From Rhytidiadelphus loreus (Eukaryota > Streptophyta > Bryopsida > Hypnales > Hylocomiaceae): 64,000 bases of DNA. Positions 49,580 through 62,300 of this stretch are shown in pieces (positions within the stretch are counted from its first letter, which is position 1; every line of letters starts with the position of its first letter). A program made the translations under genes and the position numbers. The notes under the pieces are model-generated. The model ran no database searches, was not told where the DNA came from, and saw only the letters and a program-made list of their open reading frames with translations. Location of the stretch: contig OX344763.1 in the NCBI GenBank assembly GCA_947034895.1, positions 32,177,025-32,241,024 of the forward strand, given 5' to 3'.

Positions 49580-51100
49580 ACGCTAGCCATACAATAGCCA
49601 GCCAGCCAGGGGTGGGGTCCAAAATTCGAAAGACCAACGAGAACTCAAGAGACGTCAGAGATCGATGGCACGCCCTGTTAGTGTCCCACTGTGTCCTTTA
49701 ACTTAAACAAGATGAATCATTCCGTTCCATTTGCTTTAAAATAAAGCAAAAAAAATAAAGCAAAAAAAAAGAACAAAAAAGAACAAAACCAGATGAATCA
49801 AATAAGTTAAGTTAGTCAAGTTTTGGCCCATGAACGCCTCCAGAGAACAATGCTTGCATAGAATGTTCCTGCTGGAGACAGTCAGAGACATGGCAGACCA
49901 AATTTAGAGCTCCACAGTACAGCATCACGTGCCTGGGTGTAAGTGATTCAGGCGGGTTGATGCACTCATCGATCTCAGCTTTACTAAATTATAAGTCAAG
50001 AAGCTTTAGTTAGTTCCACAATACTCCCTCGCGTGATGAGTCTGTCTCAAAATCAATCCATCACTGGTATCATACTCAGTTAATTTCCCAATTAAGTGCT
50101 AGAAACCAGGCAAGGATAATTTACTTTGAGACATACATACAGATCGAGCGAGTAATAATCGTACGTAGCTGAGCTGATTGACAGAGAGAGAGCTAGCTAG
50201 AGAAATCAAATGAAACTGCTAGCTGCCATCTAGCTATTTGATTCCAGTTTTTGTTTTTTTCTGAAATTTGTGCAACCATGCATTGACCATCCGTGTAGAA
50301 CAATCAGCCACGGCATGATTCGCACTTTCGCGCCTGCCTGCCTCGATCAGACAGAACGCGGAGTCTGCCTGCCCCCTGTGAGTGTGGGTCCTCCTTGCGC
50401 TCAGTCTCTCCCCTGTCCTTGTGTGTGTCAGTCTCGTGCTTCGGGCGCAGACGGGACGACGACGACTAAAAGGTCCCTAGGAACTTAGTGCAGCTGAGTG
50501 TGCATTATCAATGTGGCTGCAGACGGATGGACCGGTCTCCCTCACTCCCAGCTAGCTACAGTAGTGGTCACTGGAAAATTGGAGAACCGATGTAACTTAC
50601 TGCTGTACAGTACACTCAGACACGGTCCCTAGAGAGCTAGCCTGCTAGCTGTGGCGAGTTCTCAATCTAGCTAGCTCTTTGGAAATAATTCAGTTCACGG
50701 CAACGTCCCCATCGATCAAACCAGTTTTGTTCAACCAAACAGACAGACGGACAAGACTTGTGTTAACCAGAATTGATAGAACGAACTTATCTTCTGACTG
50801 ATCGAGGGGAAACTGCCTGGGGTCACAGTGCTGACCGCCTTGCCTTGCCTTGTGTGTCCCAACTCACCAAGAAAGGGACTGATCAATCGAGGGTGGTCAA
50901 TAATGATGTGAATTTCAATACTGACTGACATGAATTGGATGGGCCGCGGAGGGATTCAGACTCTCTGTCTGTGGCAAAATTGTGACATTCAAACGGTGCT
51001 CATTGGAAGACAGTCCAGAAAAATGGTTTCCAAGTGCCTGCTAGTTTGAGTTTTGAAGCGTGCCTGTGTTGAATGTGAGATTTCTTGCTGAATGATGCAA
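49580..51100. other. GC-balanced stretch, possibly transcribed or regulatory
   Basis: Composition shifts to roughly balanced, with many AGCTAGCT palindromes. Open frames are short (up to 72 codons at 50270-50488) and carry no domain. No RNA gene could be identified by eye. Confidence 0.3.
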
Positions 51101-52119
51101 CAAAAATGATTGATGGTAATCTGAAAATTGGACGTACATCGTTAGAAATACCCTACCATAGCCGATCACACCCATGTCCTGGAGCTATATAAGGTAATGT
51201 GAATTTTCTACAATGCAGAAAGATAAAAATCATGGGGATTGCAATTTTTTTGGTAATTTTATGCCTTGAATTGAAGTTACTATGAACTTTGGAGAGCTAA
51301 AAATTGGTTTGAGCCCATAATTATCCAATGTGTTAAGAGTCTTCCAATTCCAATCATTCAAGAACTACTTTCTTGCTTACTACTTACTACTTACTACTTT
51401 TGCTCACTACTTTGGAACAGTCATGTGTCATGACTTTATTAGGCCCAATCTTGAAAAGGGATAAAAAAAAAACATTCCAAGATTTTGGTTGGAAATTTAT
51501 TCTAACCTTGGTTGGAAATGGTTGCACCCTACATGTTGGATATGGGTCCCTAGTCAGGAATGGACTCGGGAATGGATGGAACCTTCTACCATAGTCTTGG
51601 TTGAATTTGAAGGTGCTAAAATGGACTCAAAAGTTGGAACATTACTTGAAGAGGACATTTATTAATGTTAAGTTGTTCTACTCAATTTATGAACAACATT
51701 TTAGGTCATTTTGTTCGTAATTGAGCAAATTTATTTAAAAGGTTATGATTGTGTCATTTGTGTGTCTAAGAGATATGACTTTTGAGTCACTTGGATCAAT
51801 TGATATGCATTACAAAAGACAAAAGGTCTAAATGTATTTGGTAGATCTAAATTGAATTCAATTGAATTGAAAGGAGAGTGAAAACACTAGTCCCTAAGGG
51901 TCTTACGGTCTAACTTGGGTGAATAAAAATTCTTCTTATCTATGTGAAGAAAAGATTCTCATAATATTCAAACCACAGATTAAAACATTGTTCAAGGCCC
52001 AAGCAAACCAACTTGCCCAATGAAATTGAAACAATTAACCATGTAAAATCCCATAGACTCCTTGGGGGACAAATGAACTTTTGGGTAGATTCCTATGATC
52101 TCAATCTTTGACATAGTTT

Positions 52120-52869
52120 CAAATTTTTTTTTTAGTATGATACAAAAATACACTAGCTTTTTAAGATATAATTTTTTATTTCAATTGGTGCGTAGGAGCA
52201 AAAGTTATGCCATTGTAAGCCCAAATTTGAAGACACCAAGCAACAAAAGAAATCCACAAAAACTTGAAATAAAAAGTTTATAAATTTGTATTTTCATAAA
52301 CTATAATTTTATCTATATAGAAAGCTTTCATTTTTTCCATTTGAAATTTTAGATGATGTGAAAGTTATTGAGCTTCTTGTTTTGTGGGCAATCATGGCAT
52401 CTTCTTGAAAAAATAACATATTGAATTTGTTTTTGAATTCAATTTTTTCAAATTTTTTGGTCCACACTTAGCTTTACTATGATTTCTAGAACATTCTCAT
52501 AGTTGGAATGAGTGTATTTCATCTTTGTACATACTTCTACTTCACAATTTTTAAGAAATGAAAATCAAATTGTTCTTTTATGGATTCCTTCCTAGACTTT
52601 CAACTCAATTCTTCAACATGAAAATTTCAAATTCAAAATTTGTAGTACAAAAAATTTCAACTACGAAGATTCAAAATCTTATAATCTAGTCATACAAGGT
52701 GTAAAAAAACTTTGTTTTTCTTTACTTTCAATACAATTATCTTACAACCTAGTATTTGGTAAAGTTTTTGAAATTTCTTCAACATAGCTGCATTTTCAAA
52801 CTAGTTTAGTATAAGATTCTATAATTAGATATGCATTAGATATGCAAAAAAAAAAAAAAAAAAAAAAAA
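52120..52869. repeat. Dispersed repeat C, copy C2, ending in A24
   Basis: This is the direct counterpart of 26395-27095. It ends TTAGATATGCATTAGATATGC followed by 24 A residues (52846-52869). C1 lacks the A run, so the tract may have been gained later or mark a retroposed end. Confidence 0.6.
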
Positions 52870-53880
52870 TTCTTTCTAGAATAGAAATGGCAATTTTGAA
52901 TGGATTTTAATGATAAAAAGACCTCAAGACTTTAGGAGTTAAAGAACATCACCACATACTATCTCCATAGTTACACAACACCCAACCAATAATCCATATA
53001 CCATAAACAAAAACTCAAGTTGTTACCAAAACTACACTAACAAATATGTGCTAATTATAATGAGGAGGAATACCAATGTCACCTATCAAATGAATAATAT
53101 TGCAAAAAATTATTTTTTAGTAATTTGGTAAATTACAATAATATTTCAATCCACATTAATTCAAAATAGTGCAAATTAATATTACGATACATAACTAATT
53201 GAGAAATTAGATTTTTTTTTCCAACAATTTTTGGGCATGAGGTACAAATAACATACTTTTATAAAATTATTTTTCAAAATTTTTAAAACAATTTTTTATT
53301 TTCAAAAAGTTTAATCAAATTTATTAGTGATTTTTTAATACAAGTAAATCATTTTCAATATTCTTATGTAAGTGGAATGAGAATCCCTTTTGGAATTATG
53401 TGTTACCACAACATCTAACACAACATGTTCTATGTTCGAAATCCCTAATTCCTCAATTAATTATTTAGTTATGGTAATTTTTGGAAGTGTTCAAACTGAC
53501 ATTTTGAGAGCCATTGTATAGTCCATTAATTCTACCTATTTATTTCCATCCAAAAATAGGGTCCAACATTCCCTTAGGCTTAGCTACACTCTTCATTCTA
53601 TTTTAAGTGTGATCCGCTCTAAATAAATACCGTTATAGTACCGTATTTGAGATAATTTTGTATAGTGTTGCTCCCATAATTCAAAGAATTCTCACTATTC
53701 AATGGTCAAGTTTTTCTTTTTACTTTAATAAAATAGTGTTACAATTACATGTTTAGCATGGTATTTGCAATGTATGGGTTTACAATCTTGAGATGAAACA
53801 TAAACTACAGTAATTGATGATAAAGGCTCTATTTAGTGTGATCCCATGCTTGTACGAGGTAAACTCTATTTGAGAAGCAA
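52870..53880. other. AT-rich DNA, nothing recognised
   Basis: No gene, RNA or clear repeat was seen. Composition changes to GC-balanced after about 53880. Confidence 0.45.
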
Positions 53881-54107
53881 CACACAAAACAGAATGAAGA
53901 GTCTGTGTAGCTTCTGTCATCCATAGCCACCGCACGTTACCTTGAGTCTCCGCCAACTGAAGCTCGCTCTCCAACTGAACTGAAGCTGAAGCCGCAGCTG
54001 CAAGAATCGAATTCCTAAACCGGGATAACTGAAATTCCCGAACAAAACCGATCGACTAGCTCGCTCCTGTGGTCGTAGTCCTGACACGAAGCCAGATCGA
54101 ACCAGAG

Positions 54108-54958
54108 ATGTCTCAAAGTACAACGGCTCCAAAAGGTAAGAATAAATAGCTTAACCGTTAGAATGGAAGAAGTAGCAAGCTACCTAGATGACCCACCCTT
54201 TCAGTTCCCCAGATGCACAGCGGTTGAGGTAGCTACTGTAGCTAGCTAGCTAGCTACTAGACATTGATTGTTGATTCATCGAACCCCATGCCATGCCATT
54301 CCATTCCCCCCATCCAATCCGATTTTTCTAGCCTTTTTTTTCCCTTTTCAATTGCTGCCTCGATAGTTGTATCAAGTCAAAGATTATTGATCAATATATC
54401 ATTATTCGTCATGCATTCTCAAGTGCATCCACATAAGTGAGAACCTTAGAGCGCCAGTTGCCAGCAGACAGTCCATCTTCGAGACCCTATCTCGATCCGG
54501 GACCCCACCTGCAAGGAAGCTCCGGTAGCAAGCAACGGTGATATGATCGATGGATGTTGTAAATCTTATCCAATTATTCCGCCCTAGTGATCGATTACAG
54601 TCCTGTTTTTTTCCTAGCATCACATGGCCGGGATATTCTTGATTTGGACTTACTAGCTACTGGCCGGGACTGGTCGGGACTTGAATGGAACTGAGCCTAG
54701 CTAGATAGAAATTCAAGGCTCTAGTAACTTGTGCAAGTTGCGTCTCGGATGACACGAATTGTTGTCGTCTCAACCTTGTGCGCGCGCAGTTGCACTTGCA
54801 CTTGCACTCTTTGGCTTTGGTTTGGAAGCTAGCTAGTTAAGCATTGTTTGTTTTTTGCAGTGGGTCCCGATCGAGCTGGTCGGCGAGCTGGAGCTTTAGT
54901 ACGGGAAGGTCGTCTCATGAGTACCTTTACTCTTCGTACTGACGGGGTGAGGAGCTAG
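54108..54958 (+). CDS. Possible two-exon micro-ORF or spliced leader upstream of the MYB
   Basis: An ATG at 54108 opens 9 codons (MSQSTTAPK) that end at a strong donor, AAAAG|GTAAGAA (exon end 54135). A strong acceptor, TTTTTTGCAG, ends at 54860, and the next exon continues in frame (VGPDRAGRRAGALVREGRL...) to TAG at 54956-54958, 41 residues in total. I recognise no family, and the peptide is arginine-rich with no signal peptide. Alternatives are the start of a longer transcript, a non-coding RNA, or a spliced 5' leader of the MYB gene 1.15 kb downstream on the same strand. The splice sites are better supported than the protein. Confidence 0.3.
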
Positions 54959-55020
54959 CTGGAACTGAGGCATAAATGGAGCCGCATGGAAATACGCTTC
55001 TGGTTTTGGCTCCTAAGGCT

Positions 55021-55095
55021 TCACTTTCTCTCTCTCTTTTTTTTTCTCTCTTGGTCTCTTTCTCACTTGGTCTCTTGGTCTCTCGGTCTCTTTTA
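55021..55095 (+). promoter_or_regulatory. CT-rich tract upstream of the MYB gene
   Basis: A long pyrimidine tract with CTCTCTCT runs and repeated TTGGTCTC units lies 1.0-1.1 kb upstream of the MYB start codon. Such Y-patch tracts are common near plant core promoters and in leaders. A transcription start near here would imply a leader of about 1 kb or a leader intron. Confidence 0.4.
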
Positions 55096-56111
55096 ATTAG
55101 TTGCTCTCTTTCTCCAAAACGGTAGGGACTGTACGTCTTGGACTGCCTGGACTCGATCGATGGATGTCCTCCAGATTCGACCGATCGGCCCCAAGAACCC
55201 CACTGGTTGATCTTCCGGATTCTTGTAACCCCCCGACGTTAAACGAGTATGGGATGAAGTGTACCACACGCCACTAGCGAAAATTGGCACACCGTCACGG
55301 CCTCCGTCGCCCTCTTGTCAAGCTTGTGGCCGGCCTGGCCTTAACTTGCCTGCCTCCCTGTGTGAGCCCCCTTGTGCATCTCGTCTACTTGGTGTAGGGA
55401 ATGCTAGCTACAGCAGTGCTCGCCCGGTGTTCAAGCTGTATGCAATTGCCAGCCTAGATCAGGAGCAAGCTTACTTGCAAGTGTGTTCGTTCCTTCCGGC
55501 GTGTGGTTCCGGAGGGGTTACGTTGAAGCTAGCATGCAACAAGCAGTCGCAGATCTGTTGAATTCTGGAGGTTTCTTAACTATCTAGTGCGTTGGATTCT
55601 GGTGGTAGCTAGCTGCTCTGGAATCAATCTTTCTCGTTAAGAGTTGAGGGTTGATCGAATGGTATAACTTACAGTTTTCTGTGAGAGTGAATTACCGACT
55701 GGAAGGAGCTGTAAGGTGACGATGGCACCAGTTGAGGGCTGGGTTTCAACATTGGAGTACTAGTGTGGCAAGCTGTAGGTCTGGTTTGATATCATTCTAG
55801 GGTTCAAACCGACGGCGAAAAGACAGGCGGCTCGTGAGATACACCGATCCTGGTGTTGGAGATTTGGGAGTAAGAGACATTCAGAATAGGAAAACTCGCG
55901 TATGGAGGCCGCTTAAGATATATATCTATCTGGTTGGGGTTCGAATTGAAACGACCAACTGGGTTTGCAGGAAGATAAATTGCAAGTAAGGGTGTGTGAT
56001 TAGGAAGTGTGGAGACGACGTGATGAGACCGCTGAAGTTAGAGAGGGAGGAAAGGCAAGAACCGAGACCTGGATCCAAGTTGCAGCTGCATCAGGGGTTG
56101 TACTGAGGATC

Positions 56112-59100
56112 ATGGGCCGCCACTCGTGTTGTCACAAACAAAAACTGAAGAAAGGGCTGTGGTCGCCCGAGGAGGATGAGAAGCTGGTGCGCTATATTAC
56201 CAAGCACGGCCATGGCTGTTGGAGCGCTGTCCCCAAGCAAGCGGGTGCGTGCTCCACTCCTAACACTGTCCACTTCCTTCATCACTAGCTCCTCCTGATC
56301 CCTGACTGTGTGTCCTCATGTCTAACTGCTTAATTACTTTACTGGCAACGTAATGTCTGACTGTGCTCAAGTAGCCTCATCGTCCAGTTCCTTCTCCACT
56401 AACTCCTCCTGCCTCCCGACTGTGTGTCCGCATGTCCGTCGATCTGCTTAATTACTTTACATTCAACATATATCTGACTGAGTTCACATTTTGTATAAAG
56501 TAGCTTTATATTCAGTTCATATTCCTTAAAATGATTGCAATCCATGCGGTCATCACGTTTGACAACATACGTTAGTTGTTCCGAACTTGTTCCAATGGCA
56601 CCTGTTAACAGTCTTGCTTTCAACTGATCAGGGGCTTCGATGATAGACTTTGTTATGACAACGTAACCTTGACAGGTCGGCTAATTAGGAGTTGCATAAT
56701 GATGGTTTGGGAAAAGATCAGTTCTAACTTCCACGTTGTAGGAATTGTAGTCTCGAAGTTCGTGATACTACTGATGTAATTACAATGTAGACTTCTATGG
56801 AAAGTTGACTTAACTGTTCTTAATTAATACTTAGTCCCTAGCATTCCGAGTACCCGGTAACTAAATCAAATTTGTCGATTAAGCTGAAAGGACTAGTATT
56901 TTAGCACTCTCTGAGGTGAGTCTTGACGTTGATTGCCGATGTTTCCAGCCTTCGTAATCGATTCTGTGTAACTCGAGGTCCAATGCAACCACTTTCTGTA
57001 GAAAGTTAAGACCTTCTAAGTCTTTGCTGCACTTAAGTATCGTCGACGGACTTTGACTCATGTGAGAAATTATACTGACTTTGATTCCCCTTCTTCTTAA
57101 GACTCTGAAGTCGAATTTTACACTAAGATCAGGCAGGCTACGAACCGTAAAGTTTAATTTGTGAGACGGATCTACAGGTTTTGTTAGAAAAAACTAGAAA
57201 CCGTGAACCATGAACTGATCACGATTAGCAATACTAACTTCTTTGTTAATAATCAGGTCTGCAAAGGTGTGGAAAGAGCTGCCGGCTCCGGTGGATCAAC
57301 TACCTGAGGCCCGATCTGAAACGAGGAGTGTTCTCGGCGGCTGAAGAGAATTTAATTATTGACTTGCATGCGGCTCTCGGTAACAGGTTCTCTCAATCTC
57401 AACACTTCATCTGATCTCCATGTTATAACTATTCAATAATTATACTTCATCTCTTTCATTTCACTCTTTTCAGGCTATCAATGCACTTTTCGCTAGCAGC
57501 TCCCAGCCTCTCAATCTCAACATACTTCACCTCTTTCTTTTGTTTGTTTCCGTGCTATCAATGCACATTCGTTAGTTACTTACATATGCACACGCACTCC
57601 TCTCAAATGAATCGCTTAAAACCAAAACCTCATCTACTTCACATAACAATCATAGCTCTTTCATTTGTTTGCATTCATACACGCTATCAATGCTCTGTCA
57701 GAAACTTACATACACGCTCACTCCTCTCAATCGATCTCAAACCTCATCCACTTTATAATTATTCCCCACCTCTTCCTTTTGTTTGGTTTCAGGCGCGCTA
57801 TCAATGCAGCATGTTCAGTACCAATTGGCAAATTATGCATAGCCCTGCAGCAGTAAAAAAGCTCCAGGCATCATAATGGCCGAAGAATGAATGCAGTAGA
57901 ATCGAGTAAGGTCGGCCGGGTGTGCCATGAATCATTGACACTAAAGTATTGAAATGATCTTTAACTTAATTGGGGGTTGTGATGTCTGTTACAGGTGGTC
58001 CCAGATTGCAACGCAACTGCCTGGGCGTACAGACAACGAGATCAAAAACGTTTGGAACTCGTGTATTAAGCGGAAGCTCCGTAGCATCGGCATCGACCCT
58101 GACACCCACAGGCTGGTAACTCCCGAGCCTCTTGCCAACCCTCCCCAAGCGGAAAGCTCCCTGCATCCTGGCCATGACTTCCCAGCCACGTCGTTCATGA
58201 GATTTGGTGGCAGTAGCAGTAGCCATGAGTTCAAAGCGCAGTCTCTCTTCCAATTGCAACCACCAGCCACCGCAATCCCGATGGAGGATGTGATGTACTG
58301 CAATCCAACCAGACCCCCAATCCAGCAATCGAGTGTCGACCGAGCTGCTGCTGCTGCTGCAGGCTTTGGGGATTTCCATTGCACCAGTCGATTGGGAACA
58401 GATCTCAACGGGGATCTCAATGGGGAGCTTCATGGGGAACTTCATGGCGGGGAGAATGGGCCGGAGGGGGTGGGGAGTGGGGAGCACAGTTTGCTGGAGC
58501 GTCTCCTGATGAAGAGCCGGCAGTTGCCGAGTCCTCCTAAAGTGTCAGTGAATGCTTTAGATCTGACAGCCCATGAATTATCAGGCTCCCCAGCTGGCAA
58601 CAAGGCGTCCTCGACCCCGACTGCCACGACCATGGTGCCCCCGGTGTTCAACCCAGTCTTCTGGCTCCTCCAACCCGGGGGCACTACGTCCGCGGCCACG
58701 TCACAACAACAACAACCCAACCGGAACCCCGAGGTGGAAATGCGGCTCGGCCCGTTTTTACCGAGCTCCGAGCGCTTCCAATCCGGGTTCATGCACGACC
58801 GTGGGGATTTGAGCTCCATGATTAGTGTGAACCAGCAAATGCATCGCGCAACAACGGATGTCGTGAATGTGGACGTGGACGCGGAGCATGGCCATGAGGT
58901 CGGTCGGTCGTCGTTGATCGGGTGGGAACACAATGGTCGGGAGGCCAGCAGTAGCAGTACCAGCAACAACAACAACAACAGCAACAGACCCGGGGAGAGG
59001 AGGTTGATGATCTCGGCGTCAGCTGACGGTGATCAGCAATCCCAATTTGATATGAAATGGCGCGATTTGGAGCAGATGTCCGGGCGCCTCCGCCATAACC

Positions 59101-59342
59101 AGAGCCACGACGAGGGCATGGCGGTGACCACGAGGAACACCATGATGTTGTCTCAAGAGGGTCGCCATGTGCATTTCAATAGCGGTGGTCCATCGTCGAC
59201 GACGGCGCCATCGAACTGCGAGAATTGGCAAATGCAGGTTCAGGGGGCTGACAATGGCATGTATGGCCACGCCATGGCTGCAGGGGGGCCCTTGTCGCAG
59301 GAGCTTCAACGGATGGCTGCTGTTCTCGACCAGATTAATTAG
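56112..59342 (+). CDS. R2R3-MYB transcription factor, MYB61/MYB50/MYB86-like
   Basis: This nuclear DNA-binding factor belongs, from its repeat sequence, with the MYB61/MYB50/MYB55/MYB86 branch, whose angiosperm members control secondary wall, lignin and resource-allocation programmes. Exons 56112-56244, 57257-57386 and 57995-59342 join to 536 residues. R2 has the spaced tryptophans W17, W37 and W57; R3 has F70, W89 and W108. Introns fall in codons 45 and 88, the usual R2R3 positions. MGRHSCC opens the protein and [20 protein letters not shown] spans the R2-R3 boundary. The [DE]Lx2[RK]x3L motif for bHLH partners is absent in R3, so a MYB-bHLH complex is not expected. The C-terminal 400 residues are low-complexity: an Ala run, [16 protein letters not shown], Gln and Asn runs, ending [12 protein letters not shown]. 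It is longer than typical relatives (about 350-400). An in-frame ATG at 56007 would add 35 residues, but MGRHSCC is the family start. Confidence 0.93.
57387..57994. repeat. Four imperfect repeats in MYB intron 2
   Basis: GCTATCAATGC recurs at 57473, 57554, 57683 and 57797, each time preceded by a T-rich tract (for example CCTCTTTCTTTTGTTTG) and followed at a distance by CTCTCAATC and ACTTCA-like blocks. Spacing is 81, 129 and 114 bp, so units differ by indels. Copies 1 and 4 place TTTCAGG directly before the motif, giving decoy acceptor-like sites inside the intron. Confidence 0.7.
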
Positions 59343-62300
59343 CTACTTAGCTTCTTCTTCTTCTTCTTCTTCTTTATTACTCTCTGACTTGGAGTGACGA
59401 TTGGTGATTGATTTGAATTAATTTCCCTCTGAGATCGATGATTTTTGAGTTCGTGGTGACTGTACAATGGGTTGGTATTTTCAGTAGTAACAGGCTTTTT
59501 TTCCATAGATTGAAAACATGTAGAGAAAAAACATAGTGAACATCCCCTTCATGTAGGGCAGAGGGACAGGTTGCCAGGCTCCTGAAATAACTCAAAAGGT
59601 TGCTGTAATTCAAGTGTGCTGATGACTTACTTATGTCGTACGTCAACGGCATTGCAGTGACCATGAAAGTTCAATATAAGACCATCACTTTGAGGATCAA
59701 TCTTTCGTAAATGGAGTTTAGACAGTTAATTGAATGGATTGCTAGCTCAAGATCAAATAGCTAAAAGATGAATTTCAGATGAATTTCTGATTCATCTACT
59801 TGAATTGAAAAAAAAATCTACAGGAGGAACTAGTTTAGCATCAAATAAGTTAGACTAGAATCCCAAATCTGTAGCTATTCAGAGGGGCACGATTGTACTG
59901 GACAGTGACTGCACATTTGCCCCGACTTCATCTCAGTCTTGAGTTTTGGGGGTATAAGTTACTGATCAACTCAAAGAGGTTTTCTTTACTTTTGCTTGTC
60001 TTGGGCACTGGACATGTACCCATGTCATCTGCAGAAGTGGATTTCAAATATCTGTGTGCAGACTGTGCAACAGTGTCGGAATTTCGGTTTGTCAAAGAAT
60101 TTAGCATGATTTATCTATCCACGGACAGTCTGTAAACTCCAATCTCCAGGCCCATGTCAACTAAGTTATGGGCTGCAGCAGAAATGCCGCAAGCAACTGC
60201 AATTTATGTTGAAGAATTTCTCACTCGCCATTGCATTTTACCAGTGCATTTTTTACAGTAAAATGTCAGGTGAAGGATAGAAAGTAAGGCATTGCCAAGT
60301 GTTTTCTAACAATCACTCAGTATAACATACATTCAGTTTAGATCAAATTTAAGAAATTCCAAGATTCTTCTTCACGTTATAAAAGAACTTAAAAGTGATA
60401 CTTGATGTTTGTAGATTTCTGCTTCTTAACCAACTGTACAATTTCCATCCAAACACTTAATTGGGTTCACAACCTGAGGGTGCTAGCTACAGCTTTCACT
60501 TGAATGACCTGCTTACCGGTACCACCCTCTCACTAAAGAAAAGGGACACGGCAGCCAAATGTGCTCCAATTCAGCGACAAATTTGACCAAAATCATGCTT
60601 AAGTTTCTCAAAGTGAGCACGGTCGCCAGTTTTTCCAAGAGTTTCAATCAGGTGTCTTAATCTTGGACAGCCTTGTTTGTGTGTGTGTGTGTGTGTGTGT
60701 ATGACCCACGACTGAAAATTAAAGCTCAAAACTTTTTGAGGGGTACAGTAACTTAATGAAAGCGATGTAACTATTTCCAAGTTGCCTTTCCAGAAAAGAA
60801 TGAGAATGAAAATGAAAAAAACAGCGGTCTGGCTGACACCATGTCGAAACATATAATAATATTCGTTACGTGCTGTCTGGTGTCTGGACCCCGGGGTGGG
60901 GAGGCTCGTACAAAGTGCACACACACTGTCACATTGTTCTCAAGTATAGAGACTCACTGATGCAGGATGCATTGCAGACTCCTTCATGCTCCGCGCTTTG
61001 TCTTATTGCTGCGCTGCTGCACTGCTGCTGCTGCACGAACCCCCACCTGTACTGTACTGGGAGGGAGGGGAGGGGAGAGGAGAGGGAGGCAGGCCAGCGG
61101 CGATTCTAGATCTTTGGCAAGTTTTATTCATCATGGACTGGCACGAATTGACCATGATACTGTATGTCTGTCTTTTGGAATATCTTGCACAATTTACGGC
61201 TTCTTGGAAGCACTCAGATTTCTTTTTTCTTGGACAAACAGAGTCACACTGATTGTGCACATCTCACATCAACTCCACAGTCAGCAGGCTGCTGTCAGTG
61301 ACGTGCACGGTGCTTGTTTTAACTTGAGAAAAACACATTAGTTAGAGAATTGACGAAATTTGTAGAAAAAACGAAGCAGTAGTCACATTGTCTCGGTTCG
61401 TAGATTTCAGGATGCAAAATGGATTTGGGAATTATGGGTTTAATTAGGGTTCCATGACTCTAACCCTTGTGAATTGCCACTTCAAATGAATGCACTGATT
61501 CACGATGGCAACATTAGAGTGCGTCAAAATTTTGTTAAAATTGCAAAATTCCAAGAGATTGGCGCTGGTCAAGTGCAAGCCTAGAGCCTCAGATGTATAC
61601 CAGTCCTAGTTTCTAGAGCTTTGAGTATTTGAATGTCACAATTTTGGTGCTCTGGAGAGTAGGATGTTAATGGAATTTGAAACAGTGTTAGTAGGGTTTG
61701 AATGTTTGCATAGGGAAGTGAGAATTTGCATGGAGATACAAGAGGAATGCATTGGGTCATCACAAGTGGCTTCCTATTGATCTCCATGTGATTTTCAACA
61801 TCCCTTGAGGAGCACATGATCACACCGTCCAAGCATTGTTGCAATCCTTGTGAGAGCTCTGGGTTTTATGAATTTTGGTGGCAATGCTTGAATGCACAAT
61901 CCAATCAGATTCCGTTGATATGCTCTCATCATTTGGCACAGTGGTGAGAATCAGATGATAACCAAAAAGGTTACAATCAAAATGAATAGTTTTGGTCGTA
62001 CTCTGCTTTGAGTAGAGAATCTGGTAGGACAGTGTTTAATTTAGTGCTTACCACCAGTGGCAGGGAGGGGGGAGGAGTAAACTGTATAGAATGATGTGCC
62101 TTCAAGGAATCAAATGTACGAAGAAATTAAAATAAAATGGAAATTTTGTCACATGATCCGACATTTTGTGTGCCAGTTGCACTTGGTTCCAATCAGATCC
62201 CATTGATACTGACTCTCATCATTCAAAGGTTTGAGATCATGGTGAGAATAGGATGATTGATAGCAAAACAGAAACAACAGTCAGGTAATTTCTGAGTACT

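Noticed and set aside
50160..50210. GATTGACAGAGAGAGAGCTAG as a possible miR156-like sequence
   Set aside because: It differs from the known miRNA at several core positions, and no opposite arm forming a precursor hairpin was found.
57966..58984. Long minus-strand frames of up to 180 codons opposite MYB exon 3
   Set aside because: They are antisense shadows of a GC-rich coding exon; the plus-strand frame is continuous with the MYB repeats.
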